Assembly: GCA_021030905.1 (NCBI GenBank)
Contig: JAGFMI010000009.1
Coordinates: 124,001 to 188,000 of the forward strand
Direction of reading: 5' to 3'
DNA length: 64,000 bases
DNA from: Pyrenula massariospora
Taxonomy: Eukaryota > Ascomycota > Eurotiomycetes > Pyrenulales > Pyrenulaceae
Numbering within the stretch: the stretch's first letter is position 1; each line of letters starts with the position of its first letter. The position numbers and the translations under genes are program-made. The notes beneath the pieces were generated by a model. That model was given only the letters and a program-made list of their open reading frames with translations, was not told where the DNA came from and did not search any database. Positions 22,544 through 33,352 of the stretch are shown in pieces.

Positions 22544-23824
22544 TTAGGACCCTTGCAGGGTTTTCAGGTAGTGATCGATATGGGCCTTGCGGATTCTGTC
22601 AAACGACTCATCCAGAAAGCTCCCACAAAAGACAAAAAGATACTCGTTCTGCCAGTTGATATTCCAAGGGTTGCGTAACTCGACCCAGCAATCGTCTCTC
22701 AGCCGCTGTGATTTATGCATGACAACACCGTACGACTCCGAGCCGTCATCCACACGCTCTTGCTGACGACGATGCAGCGCTGGCGTGTCTTGTTCTACCC
22801 GGATCTTGCCATGCATTTTCCTAAACCGGTGGTCTTCATCATTTGGATCGCAATGGACAACCTTGAGGCAGGTCATATTGGTCCCCGTCTTGCCAACTAT
22901 TAAGAGAGTGCTGAGATGCACTTCGGTGTTCGTTCGATGCCATATTCTGTACAGTTCGCCCGGTTCAAAATTGTACGAATTATTGTCGCCATAATGAGCT
23001 TCGATCGGCTCGCATGGGTCTCCAGTGCGAGGGTCCACCTGCAATGTGACCGCCTCGCGGACTAGCCTGGCAATCTTGTGTTGAAGTGCAGCTGCATCCT
23101 CGTCCTGCAAGTGCTGATCCGACCCCTCAGCTTGAGTGGCTGTCGAAGGCGGTGTCTCTTGATCTGGAAAGGAACAATCCTTAGCACACCGAGCCAATCG
23201 ACAGGAATTTGGATGCGCGTCCTTCATACCTTGATTCCTCTGCTCGTCGTTGGCCAGGTCTCCTTTGTTCTTCATTGCCCCTCTGCGATTATTTTCGGTT
23301 CTCATATTGACTGGCGCCTGAGCCTGACCTTGGAACACACAAGCATCGTCCCGGGCTTCCTCAGTGTTGTGTGATTGTCCGACAGTAATATTAACGTGGC
23401 CGTTCGTCATACGGCGTAGGTGCTGTGTGACCACGTCCCTGCCAAGCTCGACTCTGGTGGTGAACAAGATGGAGGAGCAACTTGCATTGTCACAACTCTT
23501 GCGGCTCTCGTCGAGCGCTTCGAACGGGCATTCGAGTCTGTCAGCCTTGCCTTCTGGCTAGGCGAAAAAGGCAATGTCGTTAAAGTTAGATTCAAGCGAT
23601 GGTTTCTTCTCTCTGAGCTGCAAGGCTGGGCCGACTGAGATGGATACCCAGCCACGAATGACATGCGTCTCCCCGAAAATGGCCCAAGGGTGGCAGCCAA
23701 AGATCGCCCCGCGACCGTTCGACCACTCAAATCTTGACAACAATGAGCTCTCGACATATAGATTTGATTTGGCAAGGGGACCCACGCCGCACCTGCAGAT
23801 ATTTTTGTGGCAATGCTTTGTCAA
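22544..23824 (-). CDS. Uncharacterised protein with CPF-type finger and conserved C-terminal region
   Basis: The proposed model joins 23824-23648 to 23557-22544 in phase 0 across a 90-base intron (GTATCC donor, TCTAAC branch, TTTTTCGCCTAG acceptor), giving 396 residues. Without splicing, the frame is broken only by that acceptor TAG. Early in exon 2, CPFEALDESRKSCDN followed by GRDVVTQHLRRM resembles the atypical C2H2-like finger seen in many fungal proteins. Residues about 113-136 contain HVNITVGQS with EEARDD, which resembles part of the neighbouring HeLo protein's tail. The C-terminal 150 residues hold GELYRIWHR and CWVELRNPWNINW, probably a conserved domain I cannot name. It is read divergently from the HeLo gene with about 100 bases between the start codons. 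The N-terminal exon is the weakest part; an internal ATG at 23410 would give 288 residues. Confidence 0.6.
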
Positions 23825-23926
23825 AGGCGAAAATTATGGAATATTTCAATCTGGGCATCGCACCGTGCGGTCGCCGGTGCCCAAACTGTCGAAGTCTTCC
23901 GGAGCTTCTATCGAGGAAGGATTCAA

Positions 23927-24952
23927 ATGGCAGAGCCTGTGGGGCTCGCCTTGGGTACCATCGCGCTAGCCTCGCTATTCACCACGTCTGTCGAGCTCAT
24001 CGATTACTTCGAGCTGGGTCGGAGCTATGAGTACGATTACGAGCTGGCCTGTCTGAAGCTGTCGATGCTGAAGACGCGCCTGGAGACTTGGGGGCGGGCG
24101 CTTGGATTGAATGACGGCGGCCTGGATAAGGACCTCCAAGAGGATTGGCCGCTTGAAACGCTCGCCATGCAACGAAGCCTATTGGGTATTGCTGATATCT
24201 TCGGCAACGCAGAACTACTCAAAGACAAATACAAGTTGATTCCCCACAAATCACGAAGCATAACGGCGTCTTCTGCAAGGAATGGTCAGGGTCCGATCCC
24301 GGACCGCAGTGTCACGCGTACCTTTTTAACCCGCCACCGCCGCCCCTCATTCTTCCGACGATCAACGACTTGGGCAATTAGGGACAAACGGAAGTTCGAC
24401 GCATTGATTTCTGACCTCGAGTTCCTTATTTCAAGTCTTGAAGCTGTTTCGCAACGACTCTACAGCGCTACTGCCTCAAACATGAATAACAATACCAGCT
24501 CGCCACCTGCAGTTGAGGATACTGACAGTGCCTCTGAGACACGAGCTACGCCCTCTGGGGTCATGGCTAACACAGGCGCCCGCAGAACAGAGGGCAGACC
24601 TACACGAGCTATAATGGCCCAGCAACAAGATCTTCAGCAGCCTCCGGTGGACGTTCCTAGCTCGACAGCGAGCAATCAGCCCACTTCACAAAATCATGCC
24701 GAAGAGGGATTCAGATTCTCGATTGAAACGATGGTGGACCGTTCAGCCGCGTTCCTTGGACCGGCTGAAGGGTTGAGATTCGAGCCAGCACCAAGCGGGC
24801 AGACCGTTTCATTCAGAGTCGGGCATACAAAGGACGACGCCAGAGTGGTGGGTGGAACGATGAGGGATGCACAGCTCGACAACTTTTTCAACGCCACGGC
24901 CCGAAATCTTCGAGCACAGTTACCGTCGAGTCAAAATAGACCGACACCTTAA
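23927..24952 (+). CDS. HeLo-domain protein (HET-S-like) with possible amyloid motif at the C-terminus
   Basis: Protein of 341 residues, intronless. The start MAEPVGLALGTIALASLF was chosen because it matches the opening of HET-S HeLo domains; the open frame runs further upstream but without similarity. HeLo marks continue with SVELIDYFELGRSYEYDYE, LKTRLETWGRAL, and TTWAIRDKRKFDALISDLEF. The HeLo domain is a membrane-targeting, toxicity-bearing fold used in fungal incompatibility and regulated cell death. A low-complexity linker follows (about residues 190-258). Residues 264-278 and 294-310 then form two alike segments with spacing near 30, each ending in a small-residue pair, two hydrophobic residues and Gly (AAFLG, ARVVG). 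This recalls the two pseudo-repeats of the HET-s prion domain but is inference. The divergent neighbour may be a partner. Confidence 0.8.
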   Translation: MAEPVGLALGTIALASLFTTSVELIDYFELGRSYEYDYELACLKLSMLKTRLETWGRALGLNDGGLDKDLQEDWPLETLAMQRSLLGIADIFGNAELLKDKYKLIPHKSRSITASSARNGQGPIPDRSVTRTFLTRHRRPSFFRRSTTWAIRDKRKFDALISDLEFLISSLEAVSQRLYSATASNMNNNTSSPPAVEDTDSASETRATPSGVMANTGARRTEGRPTRAIMAQQQDLQQPPVDVPSSTASNQPTSQNHAEEGFRFSIETMVDRSAAFLGPAEGLRFEPAPSGQTVSFRVGHTKDDARVVGGTMRDAQLDNFFNATARNLRAQLPSSQNRPTP

Positions 24953-26040
24953 GCAGCATCGCACCTGATTTGGCGACTGCCCTAGCCCAGCAGCTTATCA
25001 TCATCAAGACCGACCCTGGCTTGCGCCTCATGGGCCTCCTAACCCCTGAGCATTTGCGATGCCAAATCACCTTCTTTTCCACAGTTCCAGAGCCTGATGA
25101 TGCCTGGAGAAAGAGACGGGTGACAAAGCTCGGACGTGGTGGGCCTCGCCTGATATGATGTGCGGGGGTGTTGAGGCTGTCAGCCTCGACGCCTTCTCAC
25201 CTTTTCAAGTTTAGACAGAGTGAGGTGGCAGCAGACCATCGGAGCCACAACATGGGAGTTTACGACGATGTGATGGATTGCTTTGTGTGGGAAGAGCATC
25301 TAGGAAGGCATTGTGCTTTCAAATATCATTATGACATGAACTAAATTGGTATATGAGACGACGAATGATGATTCGATAACATATTTCCCAACCTTCGTTC
25401 CCTTAGTTCATCTTGTCCCCTATTCGTTCAAAGATATATCAAAAATGAAGACCTCCTTCTCAAAATCAAGTTGGCAGTAAAGGCTTGCCTTCGGGTTAAG
25501 GTACTGTCAAGGCACCCGATGTGTGATGAAATCAATTCAACACTCCTGCATAAATATTTTGACGTGATGTTAGCAAAGTAAAATCATGATGTCAGAGCTG
25601 CCCAGAGTTCAGGAGTTGCCAGCCGTTTCTCATCATGGTTATCATCCGTGAGGCGTGGTCTTGAAGGCCGCTACCACCAGACGTCGGCAAGGCTCTAAGA
25701 CAAGTTCACAGGGATCGCGGCCCGTCACGTACCATTTCAGGACCTTCGAGTCGAGGTTGGGTAACGGAAGTTGTGGATCAAGTTTATTCCCGCACCACAA
25801 AGTAAAATTGAGCTACGAATCCTGTCACCAAGCTTCGAGTAAAGGCAGGTACTTTTAGGGTCTCACTTCAGCCTGCAGAAATCTTCACCAGAGGCTCGGT
25901 GACGTATATTGTGGCTGCAGTCTGGCACGGAGCCCACTGGGTTTGGTTCAGCAACGAATTCTATCGCTGAATCACGCTCGTAGCAAGAGGAAGGGAAGAC
26001 TCTGACAATGCTGGAGAATTTTTGCATCTGCTGGCTCCCG
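24953..26040. other. Intergenic, between convergent genes
   Basis: About 1.1 kb between the HeLo gene (plus) and the nuclease-like gene (minus). A 62-codon frame at 24970-25158 follows the HeLo stop directly and has a fairly protein-like composition, but no splice to the HeLo frame is evident. AT-rich from about 25300. Confidence 0.45.
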
Positions 26041-27114
26041 CTATTCGTCTAGCCTCATGTCATTCATCACATCCGCCCAATCCACAGAAACCCCTCGCTC
26101 ATCAAGAGGTTTATTTATTTTTCTTCTTCTAGACTTCAGATAGGCATCGCTTAGTTTCGGCGGAGCCCGAGCATTTGGTAAGGGTGTAAGCGCAATCTCC
26201 TCAAGTCTCGCCACTCTTGTCTTCTCATCGCTGTTGAGCGCTGACCTCCGTCCACATTTTGCTGCCATCAACAGTAGAGCTCTCAAAGTGAAGTTGGCAT
26301 CATTGCCGGCATTGTGGAGATTGTTGTATGGGCAATGTAATTCCTCCAGAAGATCGCGTAGACTAGGCCAATGCAACTCAAAAGATTCGAGGACTGCCCG
26401 CGCCAACTTTGACGTATCTAGTATACTCACGACGTGGTTGAATGCTTCTGTACGCAACCCCAGAGATGACATACTATCAAGCTCGGCGTAAAAGTGGTGA
26501 CCCACTAGAACAATATTGCGAAAGAGGTTTGAAGGAGGATTTCTTTGCCCGTCTCGGATGCAGAGTGAATCCATCAGAACGTCTATTCTGGTCTTGATAC
26601 CATCAAGGGGTATATGTTCTGTTTCCCCGAAAAGATACCTGGTGTAAATTATCGAATGATTCCGTGGATATCTTATGGTAAAATGCTGCGTTTTTATAAA
26701 GTCCTTCTGCGGCGACGTTAGAATTGTCATGGCAGGCCTCAGATCTCGAGTATCTAGAGTAGCAATACCAATCTCGTCAGGGGGTTTACACGTTATGTTG
26801 CCTTCAAAGTCGATTGCGACAAATACAGCATCAAGAGCGTAGATGTCAGGTAGAGAGCCAGGTGGAAGTGGATCAGGTGTCAGAAGATTAGCCACATATT
26901 GGGTAGCGAAACGGCAAAGCTGGTTGAACATTTGAGGCATACGCGGCATTCGGAACATTGTAAGAGATCCGGATCGCTGGATCTTGTGGTTCCTGGCCTT
27001 TTCTCTATAATCGTACATTTGGTGTCCATGAGTATCGGAAATGTCATCGTATTTGAAAGGGGCCAGATTTTCTCTGTTATAAGCGAGATTGCCGAGGGCC
27101 ATATTCTCGGCCAT
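26041..27114 (-). CDS. Gfd2/YDR514C-like protein, DEDD-type nuclease fold
   Basis: Protein of 357 residues without introns. The region from about residue 97 reads VFVAIDFEGN, then EIGIATLDTRDLRP, later VLVGHHFYAELDSM, ILDTSKLAR and finally NLHNAGNDANFTLRALLLMA. The Asp and Glu of IDFEG (D102, E104) and the later Asp and His residues are in the order of DEDDh exonucleases, and the whole arrangement is that of the Gfd2/YDR514C C-terminal domain found widely in fungi and related to QDE-2-interacting proteins. Activity has not been shown for most members. The start at 27114 follows a favourable CACAATGG context; a longer frame upstream at 27278 is not needed. The first 95 residues show no domain. 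Confidence 0.8.
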   Translation of the reverse strand: MAENMALGNLAYNRENLAPFKYDDISDTHGHQMYDYREKARNHKIQRSGSLTMFRMPRMPQMFNQLCRFATQYVANLLTPDPLPPGSLPDIYALDAVFVAIDFEGNITCKPPDEIGIATLDTRDLRPAMTILTSPQKDFIKTQHFTIRYPRNHSIIYTRYLFGETEHIPLDGIKTRIDVLMDSLCIRDGQRNPPSNLFRNIVLVGHHFYAELDSMSSLGLRTEAFNHVVSILDTSKLARAVLESFELHWPSLRDLLEELHCPYNNLHNAGNDANFTLRALLLMAAKCGRRSALNSDEKTRVARLEEIALTPLPNARAPPKLSDAYLKSRRRKINKPLDERGVSVDWADVMNDMRLDE

Positions 27115-28381
27115 TGTGAAGTGGGATTGGGAGTCTGTTGTAAAGTTGTCAGACGCAGCAAATAAAGGTCGGGAAATGTGCTATCACTAGCGCTGTCGGA
27201 GTCACAACCAGGAAATTCAACTACAATATGAAGCCTTGCTTTGTGCGAAAAGAACATTCTGGAAATGCGTTCTACCAACGGCTGGAATAAGAAACTCTAA
27301 ACCGGAATATGAAATGAGGACTTATGATTGATTGATAGGTTCTTCCGGGTCTTGGTCTTCTGGTTAAAAATAGGCCATTTTCACTTCATCCAGTGATGAT
27401 TGATGCGCTTCTTGCGCATTAGCATACAATCGTTTCAAGTCCAAGTTGTCTGGCTCCAGTATGGTAAACCTTATTGCGTAGGAGGCTTTCACCGGGGAGG
27501 ATTGACCGTACCTCGATGCGTGGCTTCGCTTAATTAAGTTAGTGCGCTCTTGTGGTCGCACTCGCAAGCAATCGGTTAATTGCCACTCCTTTTAATCCTC
27601 TGCAATTGATCCATGCGCTCCTGTCAACATATGGCTTAGAAGTCAATTATCCGAGAACATGTAAACGCTACGATGTCAATTTATCTTGCGCCACGATTTC
27701 ATCCCAGGTTTAGCGCACTGATAGCGAGGCGCTGAGTTTTCCGCCGCGACCTTTCCACAGAGAAAATTCCCGAACACTGGCAAATGGCGCCTATCCTACC
27801 ACCTTTTCCAGAATTTCCATCGCGATTCAAGGCGACTCAGGACACGCGAGCTTAGTTAATTGTCACATCCTGATGAGTTAATATCGCAATTCTGAAATCG
27901 ACACTAAATATGTGGCAACGCCTTAGTCTTCCTTTTTAGGCACTGGATCACGAATCAATCTTTCTCTGAACGTTCGTTAAGTCTAAGCTACTAACACTCA
28001 CTATCGTTACGATTACGGAAACCTGGACTGAAAACTTCAGATCCAATCCATCAAGCTGCTCTGCCATTGCTGTTGTGATGACCACTGAAAGGTCTTATTA
28101 GCTGTCCCCTAATTCTAGCGCTAACACTAACTAATATCTAATCTTGTGGACTTGCACCAGCAACATCCCAACATTTAGATAGGATAGCTCACTTCAGAAC
28201 GGTTTCTGGAGAGAATTGTCTTTCAACATGAATGTTTGTACCATATTTAAGGACGACGCAAGAATAACTTTGAGGATCACATTGGTAAACGCATCTTAGT
28301 ATTTCCTTATCCAAGTCCTCGCATTATTGCTCTTGTAATTTCCTCTCGGTCTTTACTTTCAAGTGGCTCCTTTTATACAGA
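27115..28381. promoter_or_regulatory. Divergent promoter region, nuclease-like gene and secreted repeat protein
   Basis: A 1.27 kb AT-rich stretch between two divergent starts. It contains repeated CTAAC-like words (for example near 27985 and 28120), but these do not resolve into exons or a repeat unit. A pyrimidine-rich leader precedes the ATG at 28382. No gene is seen. Confidence 0.45.
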
Positions 28382-30046
28382 ATGAATAGATTCCTGAACG
28401 CTCACACTACCCTCACCACAATTGCTGTTCTAGCAATTGCCTGTGAAGTGTCACTAGGAGAAATTCCAGACGATGGTTTTGTGCCTTACCATACATCGGC
28501 GCAGCAGGCCGACGCTACCATTACAGGCGGTGTTGACATCAATCACTTGGTCGGACCTGGCAGAGACATTGGCAATTCATGCATCCAAACCGGTAGCATT
28601 CTCTACTTCGACTTGTACAAGGCCCGATACCAATGCGAAATGTTGAAGATGATGCCCCTCACTACATCCACTGCGGCTCCGACAGATGCTCGGCAATTCT
28701 GGACTCCATGGGAGGGGGTTGAGTCCATAGGATACATCGAAATGTACTCAGCCACGACGACATCCACTCTCATGGGCCGAGAGCTGTATCCCCCTGCTGG
28801 GGATCTTAAGAGCTTTTCATTTCATGTTCCAGAGGCCACTCTGACCGCGTATGGGTGTGAATGTCCAAAGATTGTCGCGCCATCCTCGACACAGTCACGT
28901 ACAAGGAACACGGGTGGTGTCGATCTATCTGTTTTAGCTGCTGCCACGGACTTTGTCGGCCATACGGTTGGAACAGAATGTCTGCAAGCTGGTGGCGTGA
29001 AACAAGCCGACTTTCAGCTCGCATACTACTCATGTGACGTACTTGGCATGCAACCGGTTACGGCTCTTCAGAAATCCACCGCCTCGACAGCATCCACGTC
29101 TGCCTTTATTGAAGCTCTGGAGGGGACCGAATTTCCCCTAGGTCGACACGTCTCAGTCCCAGATACCAGAAGTGGGTCACAACAAGTTACTTCGAGCATT
29201 TGGCAGCTTTATGGCTGCCCATGCACGAGTCCAGGAGCAATCTCGTCGTCATCGACTGCAACCGGAACGTCTCCTACTTTACCAAGGTTGGAGTTGCCTG
29301 CAGGTATAGGTATCGCTGCTCGGTCCACGACCACCGCAAACAAAAGGGCAAGGAACATGCAGCCGCTGGAAGGACTTGAGGGCCGAGTTCAAAGGGCCGT
29401 TGCTCTTTCCTCGCAGACTTTACCTTCAGTCTCAACTGCGACGACATCAAATTCTAGTCCTCCTCTCCAGACTGTAACTACGATTGTGTACTCTTATGTC
29501 AGAGCAAGCGCGGCCCCCTCCCAGACCACTGCAGGTCCCCATTGGGGGGTAGACTATAATTCTCTCTATCGCGTAGTCTCGGTTAATCCTCCCTCCACCA
29601 CGACCCTAATCGACGGCCCAGAAACTGGCCAGGAATGTCTCCGCGATGGGGGCATCAACGAAATCGACGTTCAAGCTGTTCAATACTCCTGCGGCGTCTT
29701 GAACATGCCGTGGAGACAGCTTAGCACCTCAGATAGTCCGTCAACGACGACCTACACGTTCACGGGAAACTACCACACAATAATGTACCTAGGCCACACG
29801 ATTTCTTACCCTGAGCCGGTAGCGACAGGGCTAGTGAAGACCACGACGGCAGGGAAGCGGTGGGCGTACTACGGTTGCGATTGTACGCCGACGTCATCTG
29901 ATGCGACGGGCACGAAAATGGCTGTAGCGTCGTCGACGGCTGGCGGCGTTCTGCCGGAGTTTGTGGAGGAGATTGTGCAAATGGCTGCGAGTGCAAGAAG
30001 AGCCTCTTCTGCTCCGAGGATGCGCGCCTCAATGCTGAGGGCTTAG
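28382..30046 (+). CDS. Secreted protein with three four-cysteine repeats
   Basis: Protein of 554 residues with a signal peptide (hydrophobic core TTIAVLAIACEV, cleavage probably near residue 26). Three repeats cover about residues 49-161, 178-281 and 389-501. Each opens with GVD, has a first Cys in a GxxC[IL] context followed by a Gly, a second Cys exactly 18 residues later in a Y-x-C-x-[VM]-L-x-M context, and ends in YGCxC. The cysteines are 67/85/159/161, 200/218/279/281 and 419/437/499/501. A Ser/Thr-rich linker of about 107 residues separates repeats 2 and 3 and includes a Lys-Arg (321-322) that Kex2 could cut. There is no GPI signal; the tail is basic. I do not recognise the domain, so function is unknown; the disulfide pairing is inference. 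Confidence 0.85.
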   Translation: MNRFLNAHTTLTTIAVLAIACEVSLGEIPDDGFVPYHTSAQQADATITGGVDINHLVGPGRDIGNSCIQTGSILYFDLYKARYQCEMLKMMPLTTSTAAPTDARQFWTPWEGVESIGYIEMYSATTTSTLMGRELYPPAGDLKSFSFHVPEATLTAYGCECPKIVAPSSTQSRTRNTGGVDLSVLAAATDFVGHTVGTECLQAGGVKQADFQLAYYSCDVLGMQPVTALQKSTASTASTSAFIEALEGTEFPLGRHVSVPDTRSGSQQVTSSIWQLYGCPCTSPGAISSSSTATGTSPTLPRLELPAGIGIAARSTTTANKRARNMQPLEGLEGRVQRAVALSSQTLPSVSTATTSNSSPPLQTVTTIVYSYVRASAAPSQTTAGPHWGVDYNSLYRVVSVNPPSTTTLIDGPETGQECLRDGGINEIDVQAVQYSCGVLNMPWRQLSTSDSPSTTTYTFTGNYHTIMYLGHTISYPEPVATGLVKTTTAGKRWAYYGCDCTPTSSDATGTKMAVASSTAGGVLPEFVEEIVQMAASARRASSAPRMRASMLRA

Positions 30047-31130
30047 GTCAGTTTGTATTTCCGGTTTTCAGTGGAAAATGATATGGGTAAACGAAGTTGC
30101 ACCGTAGATGAGAGAATGGTTGTTGAAGGGATATGTAGACTTCCTCCTTTTCGTCAGCTGTGTCTGAGTATGTCTTGACCTCCATCTGAAAATTCCGCGC
30201 TTTTCATCAAGAAAACTTGCCCATTGCATAACGCTACACCGTACGCTCCCTATCTCAACTATTGTGTCAGGACTGTGCTCGTCCGGCGTTGGCTGTTGCA
30301 TGTTCTGGGTCTTCCAAGCTCTAGACCCGGAATTCTAGGTTGAAGACTTTCTCTACAAAAGCGAGTCGGCAGCGAAGGTCGACATCGTCACTAACGGAGT
30401 TCGGAGAGACTGAAAACGTGATACAAAGAATTTGATGGTGTTCAAGGATGAGATTAGAATGAGTAAACATTGTCGCGTCGGAAATTCCCCTTGTTCAGGG
30501 GACCGGTAGCCATGTTTCATTATGGTAGAGATATGCACGGCGCGCACAGGAAGGGCGCCGGGAGTCCAGCAGCTTTCGGATACAGTCTGAGAAAGTCAAT
30601 GGAAGGCACTTGTCCGCCGCCGATGTCAAAGGCCTCTTGGGTATATTTGAGGTGGCAGGTTTCACACAAATCAGGAAGGCTCCCCTCGTAGAAAACTCAA
30701 GTGGGACTTTCGAGCTTCATCAATGTATAATAAGTGGTAAATTATTCGATGTAGCGAGGGCTTTCGAAAAGTATCACCCATGATCAACCGGCCATCGCGA
30801 CGAGATTCCTAGGTCTCTGCTCGATTTCCACAGACTTTGGAGAAAGTTGGAATGAGCTATATAATAGTATCATATCTAAGAAAGGAATTCGGTAGGTCAT
30901 GCAAAAGTTCCTTGCATTGTATTATTTTGTGTGGAGAATGTTCGAAGTTTAGAGCAGAGCGGTGCGCGTGTCAGTGGTTGGCGCGCTAAAAAGCCTATCG
31001 GTGCGAAAAAACGATTTTCCCTCCCAGACGAGGCTTGGCTACCTGCACAAATACCTTGAGAGCCAACCTGCGACCCTGGGAATCGCCGAAAAGCTAACGA
31101 TAGTTTCAAGATCTCGACTGAGACCTAGAG
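30047..31130. other. Intergenic, upstream of prp17
   Basis: About 1.08 kb holding the 3' flank of the secreted repeat protein and the promoter of the splicing factor gene. Short frames such as 30470-30691 have no recognisable content. No repeat is seen. Confidence 0.5.
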
Positions 31131-32953
31131 ATGCCTCTGCTGGGACAGGACTATGATTCGAGCGAGGATGAAGCTACAGCGCCTCCGGCGAAAGCGAACG
31201 TGAAGGCAGCTCCAGAGGTTTCGCTTGAGGTTAAGTTCGCCAATACATCATATGACAGAACAAATCCTGATAACGAACAGGACCACGCGCAGATGCAGCT
31301 GATGCTACCTGACGCAAATTCGACTGCTCTTACGTACAATGTATCGTACGATAACCTTGCCAGACCAACTCAGGGCCCTACAAACCTGTTCACAACTGTC
31401 AACGGTAACTCAAAGAAGAGAAAAGCGAACGTATTGACTGGCGATACTCATGAGACTGTCATTAGCGATGTGACTTTTAATACGCAACAAAGGACGTACC
31501 AAAGCCGAGGGTACGCACAGGATCCCAGTATTCCAGGTGCTTTTGTTGGGGATCAGCAGGCTGCTGCCCAATATCAAGGCAAGGACATCATACAAGTGAG
31601 GCCCACAAAAGAAGCAAGCCGCGCTATTCGCGCAAGGAGACTTGACGCTGGCGACCCTAGCATTGTGGAAGGCCCCGGGGCATACAAGGGGCCTTTCGCG
31701 GGGTATAAGAACGACGGTCAGGAGTATGAAGAGGAGGCTGCAGCGGCCGAGAGAGAGCTAGCTAGCGATGAAGAATGGGTTGAAGAAGCGCTCGTGCCCT
31801 CAAATCTTCCCGCTCCAAACAAAGCCTCTACCTCCTATGCTGAAGATATATCGAACGCAGAAACAACGACCTTCCATGGTAGCTCAGAGCTTGACTACCA
31901 AGGCCGAACTTACATGCATGTTCCACAAGACTTGGATGTGGACCTGAAGAAGGAACCGGGCACCTTCTCAAATTATATTCCAAAAAAGCTGATTCATTCC
32001 TACAAATCTCATACAAAGCCAATCAATGTCTTGCGATTTATACCGGGGTCTGGTCACCTACTCTTATCTGGCTCAGGAGACGCTTCAGTTAAGATTTGGG
32101 ATGCGCACCATGATCGAGAGCTGCTCCGAACGTACTCGGGGCACACAAAGGCTGTCACAGATTGCGATTTCCATCCCGATGGCAAAACAATGCTATCCGC
32201 TTCCTTCGATCGTTATATGAAGTATTGGGACGTCGAGTATGGCAAATGTATATCCCGTTTTTCGACGGGCAAGACACCTCACTGCATTCGGTTTCAGCCG
32301 GCAGATGGAGGAAACGAGTTTCTGGCTGGCATGTCTGATCATCGGATTGTGCAATTCGATGTCCGGAGTGGAGAACTTACTCAAGAATATGACCATCACC
32401 TGGGTCCCATCAATAGCTTAACATTCGTCGATGATAACCGAAGATTCATCTCCACTTCTGATGATAAGAGCCTAAGGGCATGGGAGTTTGGTATCCCAGT
32501 GCCGATCAAATTCATAGCCGAACCGTACATGTACGCTCTCACGAGGTCATCGGCGCACCCAAGCGGGAAGTACGTTGCTTTCCAAAGCAGTGACAACCAA
32601 ATCGTCGTCTACGCCGCAGGTGACAAGTTCCGCCAGAATCGGAAGAAGGCTTTCCGCGGCCACAACACCACTGGCTATGCGATCGACGTTGCTATCTCAC
32701 CAGATGGACAATTTGTGATGTCAGGCGACTCGGGAGGATATGTCTGCTTTTGGGACGTGAGTTGTATTCTCTCGCTGACATTTTGCGTGCTAACAATCTT
32801 TAGTGGAAAACTGGAAAGATGTATCACAAATTCCTTGCAGGTGGAAAGGATGGGCCAGGTGCTGGTGCGGTCACTTGCGTACAGTGGCATCCTCAAGAGT
32901 CGAGCAAGGTGGCTACGGGTGGATTGGATGGAGTAATAAGATATTGGGATTAG
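31131..32953 (+). CDS. prp17: Pre-mRNA splicing factor Prp17/Cdc40 (WD40)
   Basis: Two exons, 31131-32756 and 32804-32953, joined in phase 0 across a 47-base intron with a GTGAGT donor, GCTAAC branch and TTTAG acceptor, give 591 residues. The splice continues CFWD into WKTGKMYHKFLAGGKDGPG and ends with GLDGVIRYWD, which is the Prp17 terminus. The N-terminal 270 residues are the hydrophilic Prp17 region, including DPSIVEGPGAYKGPFAGY; then comes IHSYKSHTKPINVLRF and about seven WD40 repeats (for example GSGDASVKIWD and SASFDRYMKYWD). Prp17 acts in the spliceosome around the second catalytic step. Reading on without splicing, as in a simple open frame, would give a false C-terminus. Confidence 0.95.
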
Positions 32954-33352
32954 GCCTGCGAACATGAAGACTTCCCTGACCTTAGGCCGCCACGCACTGT
33001 TCGAGCCGAACGACGTTGGTGAGCATACTATTCTTGAGAGAATATAGTTGCCCTCAGACATTGAAACCCATTTCTACGTTACACTTTCTTACCATTAATT
33101 CTCGCCATCACGTGTTGCGATGTTTTGAACACGCGACTACGGGCCGGTGTGGGTGTGTTCATTCCCGCAAGCTATTGCACGCACCAAAATTACCAGCGGT
33201 ACGGCGAAATTGAAATTCCGCTAAGCCAACAATGTAATGATAAGGACGAAGCAATTGGATCAGCAAGTGGTTCTCTATCAACTCAGCCGCGACTTCGAGC
33301 ACGTATTCAAAGAATTCGCACGGCCCTATCGCCTCGCACAATAATATTCACG
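32954..33352. other. Intergenic, promoter of the RNase H-like gene
   Basis: About 400 bases between two plus-strand genes. An in-frame upstream open stretch precedes the next ATG, but lacks similarity and is probably leader. A CATCACGTGTTG E-box-like site lies near 33107-33118. Confidence 0.45.

Noticed and set aside
24970-25158. Open frame directly after the HeLo stop codon
   Set aside because: It could be a C-terminal extension of the HeLo protein, but no GT-AG pair joins the frames convincingly.
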